This document shows positions 38,914-46,855 of a stretch of DNA of 64,000 nt, one piece after another. Position numbers and translations under genes: made by a program. Position 1 is the stretch's first letter. Each line of letters starts with the position of its first letter. Origin of the DNA: Pseudomonas fluorescens. Its GTDB lineage: Bacteria; Pseudomonadota; Gammaproteobacteria; Pseudomonadales; Pseudomonadaceae. Under the pieces are notes generated by a model. It had not been told where the DNA came from. It was given only the letters and a program-made list of their open reading frames with translations, and ran no database searches. The stretch is from NCBI RefSeq assembly GCF_002022275.1, contig NZ_MSDF01000052.1, positions 248,001 through 312,000 on the forward strand, given 5' to 3'.

Positions 38914-39006
38914 CTAGGCTTTCGAGAAAAACCACATGACGAACGCAACGGCGGTGACCCAGCCGAGCGTCAGCAGAAATGAAAGACCCGCAAGCCGCTT
39001 ATCCAT
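38914..39006 (-). CDS. 30-residue small membrane protein
   Basis: The peptide begins M-D-K-R-L-A-G-L-S-F-L-L-T-L and continues with G-W-V-T-A-V-A-F-V-M-W-F-F-S-K-A. It has a basic start, one membrane-spanning hydrophobic stretch with Trp at both edges and a short Lys-containing end, the layout of small single-pass proteins. An AGG lies seven bases before the ATG. It sits between a terminator and the promoter region of the isochorismatase gene. The function is unknown; translation has not been shown. Confidence 0.55.
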   Translation of the reverse strand: MDKRLAGLSFLLTLGWVTAVAFVMWFFSKA

Positions 39007-39126
39007 GTTTACCTGTCGACAGATTAATTGATCGCACTACGATCATTTGGGTGCAAGAGTAGTTCAGCCGCGTCAGTCTTTCTCGACCAGACGCCTGAAG
39101 TCACCCGCCCTCTCCGGAGCATTGAC

Positions 39127-39732
39127 ATGAATCCGCACCACACTGCGATTGTCCTGATCGAATTTCAAAACGACTTCACCACGCCCGGCGGTGTGTTTCA
39201 TGACGCCGTCAAAGACGTAATGCAAAAGTCTAATATGCTCGCCAACACCGCCGCCACCCTTGAAAAAGCGCGCGTGCTCGGTGTGAAAATCATCCATATG
39301 CCCATCCAGTTTGCCGAGGGCTACCCTGAGCTGACCACGCGTTCGTACGGAATTCTCAAAGGTGTCGCTGACGGCAGCGCATTCCGCGCGGGCTCCTGGG
39401 GCGCCGAGATCACCGACGCCCTGCCCCGCGACCCCGCCGACATCGTGGTCGAAGGCAAGCGCGGGCTCGATGCGTTTGCCACCACCGGCCTGGACCTGGT
39501 TCTGCGCAACAACGGCATCCAGAACCTGGTAGTCGCGGGCTTCCTGACCAACTGCTGCGTCGAAGGCACGGTTCGTTCAGGCTACGAAAAAGGCTACGAC
39601 GTGGTCACCTTGACCGATTGCACCGCCACCTTCAGCGATGAACAACAGCAGGCCGCGGAAAACTTTACGCTGCCCATGTTTTCCCAAACGCTGAAACACA
39701 CGCAGTTTCTTGAAGCGCTGACAGCCAAATAA
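39127..39732 (+). CDS. Isochorismatase-family cysteine hydrolase
   Basis: 201 residues from the ATG at 39127, preceded by GGAG. The family triad is visible: Asp in I-E-F-Q-N-D-F, Lys in V-E-G-K-R-G-L-D and Cys in L-T-N-C-C-V-E-G-T. Members hydrolyse isochorismate, nicotinamide, N-carbamoyl compounds or other amides; nothing in the sequence fixes the substrate. It is transcribed alone and is followed by a strong bidirectional terminator. A second isochorismatase-type gene is at 41766. Confidence 0.88.
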   Translation: MNPHHTAIVLIEFQNDFTTPGGVFHDAVKDVMQKSNMLANTAATLEKARVLGVKIIHMPIQFAEGYPELTTRSYGILKGVADGSAFRAGSWGAEITDALPRDPADIVVEGKRGLDAFATTGLDLVLRNNGIQNLVVAGFLTNCCVEGTVRSGYEKGYDVVTLTDCTATFSDEQQQAAENFTLPMFSQTLKHTQFLEALTAK

Positions 39733-39770
39733 AAAAAGGGGCGACTCAGAGATGAGTCGCCCCTTTTTTT
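39731..39770. terminator. Bidirectional intrinsic terminator
   Basis: A-rich and T-rich ends flank a stem of GGGGCGACTCA and TGAGTCGCCCC, giving about 18 base pairs. It serves both the isochorismatase gene and the convergent tautomerase gene. Confidence 0.92.
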
Positions 39771-39780
39771 AGTGGTTATG

Positions 39781-40173
39781 TCACTCGGTGGGCGCGTACT
39801 GCATTTCACCATTGCCGAACGACCAGTCCTCGCGTTTCACGTCCACCAGGCCGATCCACACGTCTTCCTTGCGCAGCCCGGTTTTGGCGTGGATACCGTC
39901 GGCGATGAATTTGTAAAACGCCTTTTTTACCTCAACGGTGCGCCCGGCATTCCAGGTGACCTGGATAAACACGATTTTAGGCGTGTAGGAGATGCCAAGA
40001 TAACCCGCTGCCGGGTATACCAACTCATCTTTGGCATGGCGGTTGATGATCTGGAATTTGTCGTGCTCAGGCACATTGGCCACGGCCGTCATGGCGTTGT
40101 ACACCACGTCGCCGATGGCGGCAGCGGTTTCAACCGATGTGTCGGCAGCAAGGTCAATTCGAACTAAAGGCAT
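39781..40173 (-). CDS. Tautomerase-superfamily protein
   Basis: 130 residues from the ATG at 40173. After removal of Met the N terminus is Pro-Leu-Val-Arg-Ile-Asp-Leu, the catalytic-proline start of the 4-oxalocrotonate tautomerase superfamily. The length indicates a fused double beta-alpha-beta form. The segment V-F-I-Q-V-T-W-N-A-G-R-T-V-E-V-K-K-A-F-Y and the end V-W-I-G-L-V-D-V fit this. Substrate unknown. It is divergent from a LysR regulator with about 120 bases between, so it is likely its target. Confidence 0.85.
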   Translation of the reverse strand: MPLVRIDLAADTSVETAAAIGDVVYNAMTAVANVPEHDKFQIINRHAKDELVYPAAGYLGISYTPKIVFIQVTWNAGRTVEVKKAFYKFIADGIHAKTGLRKEDVWIGLVDVKREDWSFGNGEMQYAPTE

Positions 40174-40290
40174 GGTGAAATCCTTCAAGGGTCAGTGGCC
40201 AATCCACGTCGGCGGCCGGTGATGTAACGCTAGTCTCGACGTGAAGATTCATCAAGCGCATAATTTTCGAAAAGATGATGAGTATTGCGC

Positions 40291-41181
40291 ATGCTATTTC
40301 AAGACTTGAAAGCTTTTGTCACCGTCATAGACAGCGCGTCGCTGACCAAAGCCGCGCACACGTTGTGCCTGACCCAGTCAGCCGTGTCGCGGCGCATTCA
40401 ACATCTGGAAGACACCCTCGGTGAAGCGCTGTTCGACCGCACCACGCGCCCACCTTTGCCCACCGCCCTGGGCCATCGCATCTATGAGAAAGCCGTAGCG
40501 TTGCTGAGGGACGCCGAATACCTGCTGAACATCTCCAAAGAGAACGCCCTGCCCAGCGGACGATTCCGTGTGGGGCTGACCCAGATCGTCGCGGACGCCG
40601 TGGTGTTCGAAGTGGTGACGCGGATGCGCGACCAGCTTCCCGGTGTTGAAATGCAGATCGTCACCGACTGGAGCACTGAACTTGAGCGCCTGATGCTGCT
40701 GGGCGAACTCGACGCGGCCACGCTGATGCTGCCTGCCGCCAACAGCCCACCGGCCGCCCTCGCGGCTCAGTTGATCACCACGCTCGAGATTCTTGTGGTG
40801 CAAAGCAAGCGCAACCCGCGGGTCACTGCGCCCGTTGCAATCAACAGCCTGGCGGCCTCTGAGTGGGTCTTGAACCCCAAGGGTTGCGGCTATCGGGCAG
40901 CGCTGGAAGCCGCGATGGGTAGCCAGGGGCAAACCCTGAAACTGGCCGTGGATACGCACGGCGCCTCGGTACAGATGCGCATGGTGGCTGCGGGAATGGG
41001 CCTTGGGCTGATTCCGGCAACCTTGCTGCCCGGCATCGCCCACGCTGATGAGCTGGCCATCGTCAACATCAGCGACTTCCAACTGAACATGGGCGTGTGG
41101 CTGACGCACTCACGCCAACCGGGCAATTTGCGCCTGGCCAATGAGCTGTTGGCTGCAGGTATTGCCGACGGCTTGCGCTGA
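40291..41181 (+). CDS. LysR-family transcriptional regulator
   Basis: 296 residues from the ATG at 40291; an in-frame TTG six bases earlier is possible. The N-terminal winged helix has A-S-L-T-K-A-A-H-T-L-C-L-T-Q-S-A-V-S-R-R-I-Q-H-L-E, and the effector domain starts near residue 88 with G-R-F-R-V-G-L-T. The divergent tautomerase gene is the likely target. The effector is unknown. The C-terminal part is normal in length. Confidence 0.9.
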   Translation: MLFQDLKAFVTVIDSASLTKAAHTLCLTQSAVSRRIQHLEDTLGEALFDRTTRPPLPTALGHRIYEKAVALLRDAEYLLNISKENALPSGRFRVGLTQIVADAVVFEVVTRMRDQLPGVEMQIVTDWSTELERLMLLGELDAATLMLPAANSPPAALAAQLITTLEILVVQSKRNPRVTAPVAINSLAASEWVLNPKGCGYRAALEAAMGSQGQTLKLAVDTHGASVQMRMVAAGMGLGLIPATLLPGIAHADELAIVNISDFQLNMGVWLTHSRQPGNLRLANELLAAGIADGLR

Positions 41182-41676
41182 TCAAGCCGCTCCATCACGC
41201 CGCTGCTGGCGCTCCAGAGCATAGCCCGCGCCAAGTTCGCCGATCAGTTCGCCACGGCGTAGCGTCTCGCCGCAGTGCTCGCATAAAGGCCCTAACCCCG
41301 CAGGCTGGCCGCAGGTCTTGTGGATGAAGTTCACCGCCCGTTCTTCACCTTCGGCTTTGCACCAGGTTTCGCCCCACGCCCGCAGCGCAAGCACGACCGA
41401 GTAAAACCCCTCGCCCTTGTCGGTCAAAAAATACTCGTAGCGCAGCGGTCGTTCACGGTAAGGCCGGCGCGCAACCATCCCATCAGCCTCCAGACTTTTG
41501 AGGCGTGCAGCAATCATCTGCGGCGTGCCACCGCTCTGGGTCTGGATTTCGTCGAACCGGTGGTTGCCCATAAACAGTTCGCGCAGCACCAGCACAGTCC
41601 AACTGCTGCCCACAATCTCCTCGGCCCGGGAAATCGGGCACAGGGTTTCAGGCGCAATTTTCTTCTTCAACGACAT
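41182..41676 (-). CDS. HxlR-family transcriptional regulator
   Basis: 164 residues. The HxlR winged helix has C-P-I-S-R-A-E-E-I-V-G-S-S-W-T-V-L-V-L-R-E-L, R-F-D-E-I-Q and Y-F-L-T-D-K-G. After the usual 110 residues there is an extension with C-G-Q-P-A-G-L-G-P-L-C-E-H-C-G, four-cysteine-like, which could bind zinc. HxlR proteins often react to aldehydes or quinones through a conserved Cys. It is divergent from an isochorismatase gene, and a perfect 15-bp palindrome lies in the shared gap. The end overlaps no gene but abuts that of the LysR. Confidence 0.88.
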   Translation of the reverse strand: MSLKKKIAPETLCPISRAEEIVGSSWTVLVLRELFMGNHRFDEIQTQSGGTPQMIAARLKSLEADGMVARRPYRERPLRYEYFLTDKGEGFYSVVLALRAWGETWCKAEGEERAVNFIHKTCGQPAGLGPLCEHCGETLRRGELIGELGAGYALERQQRRDGAA

Positions 41677-41700
41677 ACGGACGTTGCCTCTGGAAATTTA

Positions 41701-41715
41701 CTATGATTATCATAG
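41701..41715. promoter_or_regulatory. Perfect palindrome between HxlR gene and isochorismatase gene
   Basis: CTATGATTATCATAG has two seven-base arms around one central base with no mismatch. It lies 25 bases before the hxlR start codon on one side and 51 bases before the isochorismatase ATG on the other, which is where an HxlR dimer would act on both genes. Confidence 0.7.
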
Positions 41716-41765
41716 CATAACGCAGCCGCAGCCCCACGCTGTTTTATGCCCTTGGAGAGTTCACC

Positions 41766-42404
41766 ATGACGACCTTCACCTACCCACTCGATCGCACGGC
41801 TTATCTGCTGGTGGATCCCTACAACGACTTTCTCGCGGAAGGCGGCAAAGTCTTCCCGCACATCAAGCCCATCGCCGAACAGGTTCACCTGCTCGACAAC
41901 CTGCGCACGCTCGACAAAACCGTGCGTGGCTTAGGGCTGCAGGTCGCGATTGTACCGCACCGTCGTTGGGAGCAAGGCGACTACGACAACTGGAACCACC
42001 CCAGCCCTACCCAATGCAAAGTCCAACACATGCACCACTTCGCCCGCGGCGAATGGGGCGGCGAATGGCACCCCGACTTTGCGCCACAACCGGGCGATAT
42101 CGTCGCCCAGGAACATTGGGGCTCCAGCGGTTTTGCCAACACCGACCTTGATTTTCGCCTCAAGCAACAAGGCGTCACTCACGTGATCATCGTCGGTTTG
42201 CTGGCCAATACCTGCATCGAAGCCACCGCGCGGTATGCCGTGGAACTGGGCTACCACGTGACGCTGGTGCGCGACGCCACCGCAGCGCTTAACCCCGAGT
42301 TGATGCACGCGGCCCACGACCTTAACGGCCCGACCTTCGCCCATTCGATTGTGACCACCGCCGAGCTGGTGAGCCTTCTCGCCCCCAAAGCCCATGCCGA
42401 TTGA
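41766..42404 (+). CDS. Isochorismatase-family cysteine hydrolase
   Basis: 212 residues. Visible are L-L-V-D-P-Y-N-D-F-L with the Asp, a long insertion containing the H-H-F-A-R-G-E-W-G-G-E-W-H segment, a Q-E-H-W-G-S-S-G-F-A-N-T-D segment, and Cys in L-L-A-N-T-C-I-E-A-T. The insertion with its Trp and His pairs is more like that of the larger family members. It is under likely control of the divergent HxlR protein. Its last 11 bases overlap the LysR fragment that follows. Confidence 0.87.
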   Translation: MTTFTYPLDRTAYLLVDPYNDFLAEGGKVFPHIKPIAEQVHLLDNLRTLDKTVRGLGLQVAIVPHRRWEQGDYDNWNHPSPTQCKVQHMHHFARGEWGGEWHPDFAPQPGDIVAQEHWGSSGFANTDLDFRLKQQGVTHVIIVGLLANTCIEATARYAVELGYHVTLVRDATAALNPELMHAAHDLNGPTFAHSIVTTAELVSLLAPKAHAD

Positions 42405-42852
42405 TCTCGACCTGGAGGTGTTGCTCAGCGGCAAAGTGGCGGTCGAGGCGCAAATACTGGCGACGTTACCGATGGCCTGGATCGGCCGCCCCGGCGACAC
42501 ACTCAAGGCAGACAAACCGGTGCAATTGGCGCTGCTGGAGGCACCGTGCTTTTTCCGCACCGCCGCCATCAATGCATTGGATGACGCCGGCATCCCCTGG
42601 GAAATCGCCTTTACCACACCCAACGTTTCCGGGCTGTGGGCGGCTGTCAATGCAGGGTTGGGCATCACTGTGCGCACACCCGTCAGTGCCCCGGCGGGCT
42701 TGGGCGCGGTTGCCCTGAGTGAGGGGCTGGCGCCGCTACCGCCTGTGCATGTCTTTCTCAGCAGCGCGGGCCGCACGCTGACGCCCGCCGCGCAGTGCCT
42801 TAAGGAAGTGCTGCTGCAAACCCGTCACTCACTTACCAGCACAAATGTGTAA
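42394..42852 (+). pseudogene. Truncated LysR regulator (effector-domain remnant)
   Basis: A 152-residue frame that matches only the C-terminal half of a LysR effector domain: L-P-M-A-W-I-G-R-P-G, F-F-R-T-A-A-I-N-A-L-D-D-A-G-I-P-W, and V-S-G-L-W-A-A-V-N-A-G-L-G-I-T-V-R-T-P. The helix-turn-helix and about half the effector domain are missing. Its first residues (M-P-I-D-L-D-L-E-V-L-L) come directly out of the end of the isochorismatase gene with an 11-base overlap and no ribosome-binding site. A deletion most likely fused the two. It should have no DNA-binding function. Confidence 0.72.
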
Positions 42853-43685
42853 TACGCCTGCTTGAACGGCAGCTCCATACCCACCTTTGCAGACACCGTG
42901 TCGTGCACGGTCCGGGCTTCATAAGCCACCTGCAACGACTGCTTCACACCAAACACCGCATCGGACTCCAGGTAGGGGTCATCCTGCGTAAACAGATGCG
43001 TGACCAGCTTGCGATACCCCGGCAACTCAAGCATGAAATGCACATGCCCCGGGCGCCATGGATGACGCTCGGCGGCTTCCAGCATGCGCCCCACCGGCCC
43101 GTCAGTCGGAATCGGGTAGCACACCGGCAAGATCGTGCGAATCGCAAAGTCGCCATTGGCATCGGTGCGGTAACGCCCGCGCAAATTGCCCACCGGCTGG
43201 TCAACATCCTGCCCCGAATACATCCCGTTGCCGGCGGTTTGCCAGACGTCCAGCAGCACACCAGCCAACGGCTTGCCCTCGGTATCCAGCACCCGCCCGT
43301 GGATCAGCGCGACCTCCCCCGGCGTCAGCGCCATGTTTTCGCCGTAGGCCCGCTCCGGCATGCCATCAATGTAGAACGGCCCGAACACCGTGGTCTCCGT
43401 GGCGTTGGCGACGTGCCGGTGATTGATCGCATCCACCAGCATCGACAGCCCAAGCGTGTCCGAGAGCAGAATGAATTCCTGGCGTACAAACCCGTCACAC
43501 ATATGCCCGGTGTCGGTCAGAAAACGAATGCCCTCGAACCACTCCTGCTCGGTCAGTTCGACTTCGCTGGCAAACGCGTGAAGATGGCGCACTAGGCTTT
43601 GCATGATCTGTTTGAAGCGCGGGTCCGGCGTGGCAGCAAAGCTCTTGAGGGCTTGCTCGGTGATCAGTGATTCGACAGGGTTCAT
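42825..43685 (-). CDS. Intradiol ring-cleavage dioxygenase, hydroxyquinol 1,2-dioxygenase-like
   Basis: 286 residues. The four Fe(III) ligands are visible: Tyr156 in G-N-G-M-Y-S-G, Tyr190 in C-Y-P-I-P-T-D-G-P-V-G, His214 and His216 in P-G-H-V-H-F-M. The N-terminal helical dimerisation domain (residues 10-90) is that of catechol and hydroxyquinol dioxygenases. The enzyme opens an aromatic diol or triol ring between the hydroxyls. It lies 73 bases after a nitroreductase gene in the same direction, so the pair may act on nitroaromatic or hydroxyquinol compounds. No maleylacetate reductase gene lies beside it. Confidence 0.87.
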   Translation of the reverse strand: MNPVESLITEQALKSFAATPDPRFKQIMQSLVRHLHAFASEVELTEQEWFEGIRFLTDTGHMCDGFVRQEFILLSDTLGLSMLVDAINHRHVANATETTVFGPFYIDGMPERAYGENMALTPGEVALIHGRVLDTEGKPLAGVLLDVWQTAGNGMYSGQDVDQPVGNLRGRYRTDANGDFAIRTILPVCYPIPTDGPVGRMLEAAERHPWRPGHVHFMLELPGYRKLVTHLFTQDDPYLESDAVFGVKQSLQVAYEARTVHDTVSAKVGMELPFKQAYYTFVLVSE

Positions 43686-43758
43686 GGATGCGGCGCTCCG
43701 GGGCGGCTGAAAGGCTTACGGTAGGAACGTCCTCGCAGCCGCGTTTATTCCGTGACGA

Positions 43759-44436
43759 TCAGCTGTGCCGCACCACACTCTCCTCCAGCGCAACGCGCCC
43801 GACGTCGACGAAATTCGATGCAGAATGTTGATCGGCATACCCGAAGGAGATACCGAACATCAGTTTCATCTCGACACTCACTCCCAGCACGTCGCGCACA
43901 GTGTCGGCGTACATCCCCAACAAAGTTTGGGGAATCGCGCCGAACCCGCGAGCGTGCAATGACAGCAGGAATGTTTGCGCATACATGCCGATGTCGCCTG
44001 CCGCGCGAACGTAGTCGCTGATCTGCGGCATAAACAAGAAAGCCACATGCGGCGCATCGAAGAACTTCAAGTTGTGACGCAGGCACGCTTGGCGGGCGGC
44101 GTGGTCATCCCGACCAATATCAATCGCCTCGTAGCGCGCGCGACCGCTGGCTTGGGCGCGCTCGGCAAACACGCCGGTGTAGGCCGCCATGTCAAATTCG
44201 AAATCCGGGGTGAAGTGGTGGCGGTCGTCAGCTGCCAGCAGCGCCGCCGACAATCGATCACGAGTGTCACCGCTCACCAGGTGCACGTGCCACGGCTGGG
44301 TATTGCAGTTGGACGGGCTGTGCTGGGCGTCGAGCAATACACGGTTGATTTGGCGCTCGCTCAGGGGCGTTGGCAAGAACTGGCGGGTGACCCGGCGACT
44401 GCGGGCGATGTCTTGGAAGAGTTCTGGCTGGCTCAT
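43759..44436 (-). CDS. Nitroreductase-family protein
   Basis: 225 residues of the FMN-dependent nitroreductase fold. The start has R-S-R-R-V-T-R-Q-F (FMN-phosphate Arg), then S-P-S-N-C-N-T-Q-P-W-H and A-G-D-I-G-M-Y-A-Q-T-F-L-L, and ends with I-S-F-G-Y-A-D near residue 205. Such enzymes reduce nitro groups or quinones with NAD(P)H. It is divergent from the LysR gene at 44532 with 95 bases between and is followed by the intradiol dioxygenase, which suggests one regulated catabolic unit. Confidence 0.88.
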   Translation of the reverse strand: MSQPELFQDIARSRRVTRQFLPTPLSERQINRVLLDAQHSPSNCNTQPWHVHLVSGDTRDRLSAALLAADDRHHFTPDFEFDMAAYTGVFAERAQASGRARYEAIDIGRDDHAARQACLRHNLKFFDAPHVAFLFMPQISDYVRAAGDIGMYAQTFLLSLHARGFGAIPQTLLGMYADTVRDVLGVSVEMKLMFGISFGYADQHSASNFVDVGRVALEESVVRHS

Positions 44437-44531
44437 CGGAAGTCTCCTGGAAAAGGTGGTAGCTTATTCACCACTTCCACTGCGATAAATACACCGCCAA
44501 TGAAGGCATTAACAACTTTGAGTGATGATTG

Positions 44532-45431
44532 ATGGACAAATTTCGCGCCATGCAGGTGTTCGTCAACGCCACCGACGCCGGCTCGTTCGCCGCTGCCGGG
44601 GCGGCGCTGGAACTGTCGCCCCAGATGGTCGCGCGCTACATCGAACATTTGGAGGAGCAATTGCAAGTGCGCCTGCTCAACCGCACCACGCGCCGCCAGC
44701 AGTTGACCGAATTCGGCCGCGCCTACTACGAACGTTGCGTGCGGGTACTGGCCGACGTCGAGGCCGCCGACGCGCTGGCACTGGAGACCCACGCTCAACC
44801 CATGGGCGCCCTGAAGATCAGCGCGCCACAGAACTTCGGCGCCCAAAGCCTGATGCCGGTGATCAATCAGTTCCTGGCTCAGCATCCTTTGGTGGAAATT
44901 GACCTCGACCTCACCGACCGCTATGTCGACTTGATCTCCGAAGGTATTGAGGCGGCATTCCGTATCGGTGAGCCCGGCATCGCCGACAGCACCAGCTTGG
45001 TTGTTCGGCCGTTGCGGCCGTACCAATTGCTGGTGTGCGCGGCACCCGCGTATTTGCAGGCACACGGCACTCCGGTGCAGCCAAGCGACCTGGCCAGCCA
45101 TTCGTGCCTGGGCTATGTCTTCGCAGACCGGGTGATCAACAAGGAGTGGGTATTTACCCGTCAAGGCAAAAGCTACCCGGTACAGGTCGGCAGCCGGTTG
45201 CGCGTCAACAGCGCCGATGCGCAGCTGAAAGCCGCCATCGCCGGCTTCGGCATCGTGATGGCAGCCCTCGACCTGCTCGCTCCTGCGCTGGCGAGCGGGC
45301 AACTGGTGCGCGTGCTGCCAAACTACGAAGGGCCGTCCAAACCCATGAGTCTGATCTACCCCGCCGACCGCCAGCGCACCGCCAAGCTGCGCAGCTTTAT
45401 CGACGAATCGATTGCCGCTTTCGGGCGTTGA
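44532..45431 (+). CDS. LysR-family transcriptional regulator
   Basis: 299 residues from the ATG at 44532. The N-terminal helix-turn-helix has F-V-N-A-T-D-A-G-S-F-A-A-A-G-A-A-L-E-L-S, Q-M-V-A-R-Y-I-E-H-L-E and R-L-L-N-R-T-T-R. The effector domain begins G-A-L-K-I-S-A-P and fits the group of regulators such as AaeR/DhcR-like LysR proteins. The divergent nitroreductase and dioxygenase genes are the probable targets. It is the last gene before the AT-richer restriction locus. Confidence 0.9.
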   Translation: MDKFRAMQVFVNATDAGSFAAAGAALELSPQMVARYIEHLEEQLQVRLLNRTTRRQQLTEFGRAYYERCVRVLADVEAADALALETHAQPMGALKISAPQNFGAQSLMPVINQFLAQHPLVEIDLDLTDRYVDLISEGIEAAFRIGEPGIADSTSLVVRPLRPYQLLVCAAPAYLQAHGTPVQPSDLASHSCLGYVFADRVINKEWVFTRQGKSYPVQVGSRLRVNSADAQLKAAIAGFGIVMAALDLLAPALASGQLVRVLPNYEGPSKPMSLIYPADRQRTAKLRSFIDESIAAFGR

Positions 45432-45538
45432 AACCGTTGCAAACCGCCCAGGCAACCGGCGAAACAGATACATGCGCTGTCTCGGGAAAGCTCATCAAAA
45501 AAAGCCTTGCGAGGTACGCGAGCGATGACTCCAAAGTC

Positions 45539-46855
45539 TTAACGCGAAACGCTTTCCTCGGCGGAAAATGATCCAGTGAAATCATCCCTCCACAAAGGAA
45601 GCGGTTCAGGTTCCCTATCGACCAGCATGCCCGACTCCAAGTCGAAGGGCACCACCCATAACCGTAGCTGTGACGAGAAGCGGAATTCCGGAAGCGGTTG
45701 ATTAAAGCTGGCTTTGCGTGGATAAATCAGCAGCATTTCGCCCTGCGACTGATCGTTCAAATAGCGCTGGCCATAGGCGAATAATTGGTAGAAGTCCGAT
45801 TGACTCAAGCCGTACCTGTTGGTGCTTTTATCCAAGCGCTTCCACTTAGTGTCCAGCACCCAACGTCGATCATTCTGCGCGATAAGCATGTCGGGTTTTA
45901 GTTGGAACATGCGCTCTTCGTTGTGCAGGCACAGGAACTCTTCGTTAACTTGGCGCTGCAAAGTCGCCGACGCAGGAAGCGTCGCTCGCAAACAGGTTTC
46001 GACATAACGCTCGAACAGCTTCTCCATGGGAAACAACAGACTGATTCCATGCCAACCACCCGACACAGCCGTTGGCATACCCTCTCCTAAAACCAGTTCG
46101 CACCAAGGCTTCACGGGCTGGTAGTGGGCCATCAAGCGATCATTGCGCCACAGTTTGAGGTCGGCGTTTACATCGCGACTGGCAGGTAACTCATGCAGCA
46201 AGCCCCTTAGTTCATGAGCCAGGCGCCAGCTGTCAGGTTGCTGCGTGGTTTTGCAGACTTTCTGAAGCGCAAGTATCAGCAAACGGTTCTCCGGACGGTC
46301 CGGAAGAAACACATCATGGCGTAGCTGAAACTGATGCTGGCGTCCCGGAGGCTGGCGTATTTGCCTGGCTATATCCAGTTGGCCACGCAGATAACGCTGC
46401 TCCTCTTCAACACGCTGGTAGTCAAAGCGCAAACCTCGCTTGACCAGATAATCCAACTCCACCAGGAACTGGAGCATCACCCATTCGCTCAATGGCGCGT
46501 CGAACAGCATCAAGTCTGCGGGGCCTACTCGACGGGTTTTCAGATTGAATGCAGTCTGAATCATCTTGCACAGCAATTTACGACTCTGCTTAATGCAATC
46601 ATCTTTCTCAAAATGCTTGGGCAGTATCTCCAACCGCGTGCCGCAAGGGCTCTCGAGCACACCGACAAAATTATCCAACCTCAACCAGCACTGGCCCGCT
46701 ATCTGCGCCAACGGCGTTCCCGCCTTGGTGAAGGAGTCGTTCAAGTCACATAGCCACGTAAAGGCCGAGGGAGGAATCTGTGCACGGTCCAGACTCGACT
46801 CGATCTCATCGGTGGTCAGCCGAGCATACTCACGGACGGTGATGGAGCGACTCAA
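45539..46855 (-). CDS. mcrC: McrC-type nuclease subunit of type IV restriction system
   Basis: 438 residues. The N-terminal half is the McrC fold that activates McrB, and the C-terminal half has a PD-(D/E)xK nuclease core: F-Q-L-K-P-D about residue 322, then V-L-D-T-K-W-K with Asp335 and Lys337. With McrB it cleaves modified cytosine-containing DNA. The start codon appears to be TTG at 46855, which overlaps the TGA of mcrB (TTGA); no ATG or GTG lies close enough to keep the conserved N-terminal residues. Base composition is lower in GC than in the flanks. Confidence 0.88.
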   Translation of the reverse strand: MSRSITVREYARLTTDEIESSLDRAQIPPSAFTWLCDLNDSFTKAGTPLAQIAGQCWLRLDNFVGVLESPCGTRLEILPKHFEKDDCIKQSRKLLCKMIQTAFNLKTRRVGPADLMLFDAPLSEWVMLQFLVELDYLVKRGLRFDYQRVEEEQRYLRGQLDIARQIRQPPGRQHQFQLRHDVFLPDRPENRLLILALQKVCKTTQQPDSWRLAHELRGLLHELPASRDVNADLKLWRNDRLMAHYQPVKPWCELVLGEGMPTAVSGGWHGISLLFPMEKLFERYVETCLRATLPASATLQRQVNEEFLCLHNEERMFQLKPDMLIAQNDRRWVLDTKWKRLDKSTNRYGLSQSDFYQLFAYGQRYLNDQSQGEMLLIYPRKASFNQPLPEFRFSSQLRLWVVPFDLESGMLVDREPEPLPLWRDDFTGSFSAEESVSR

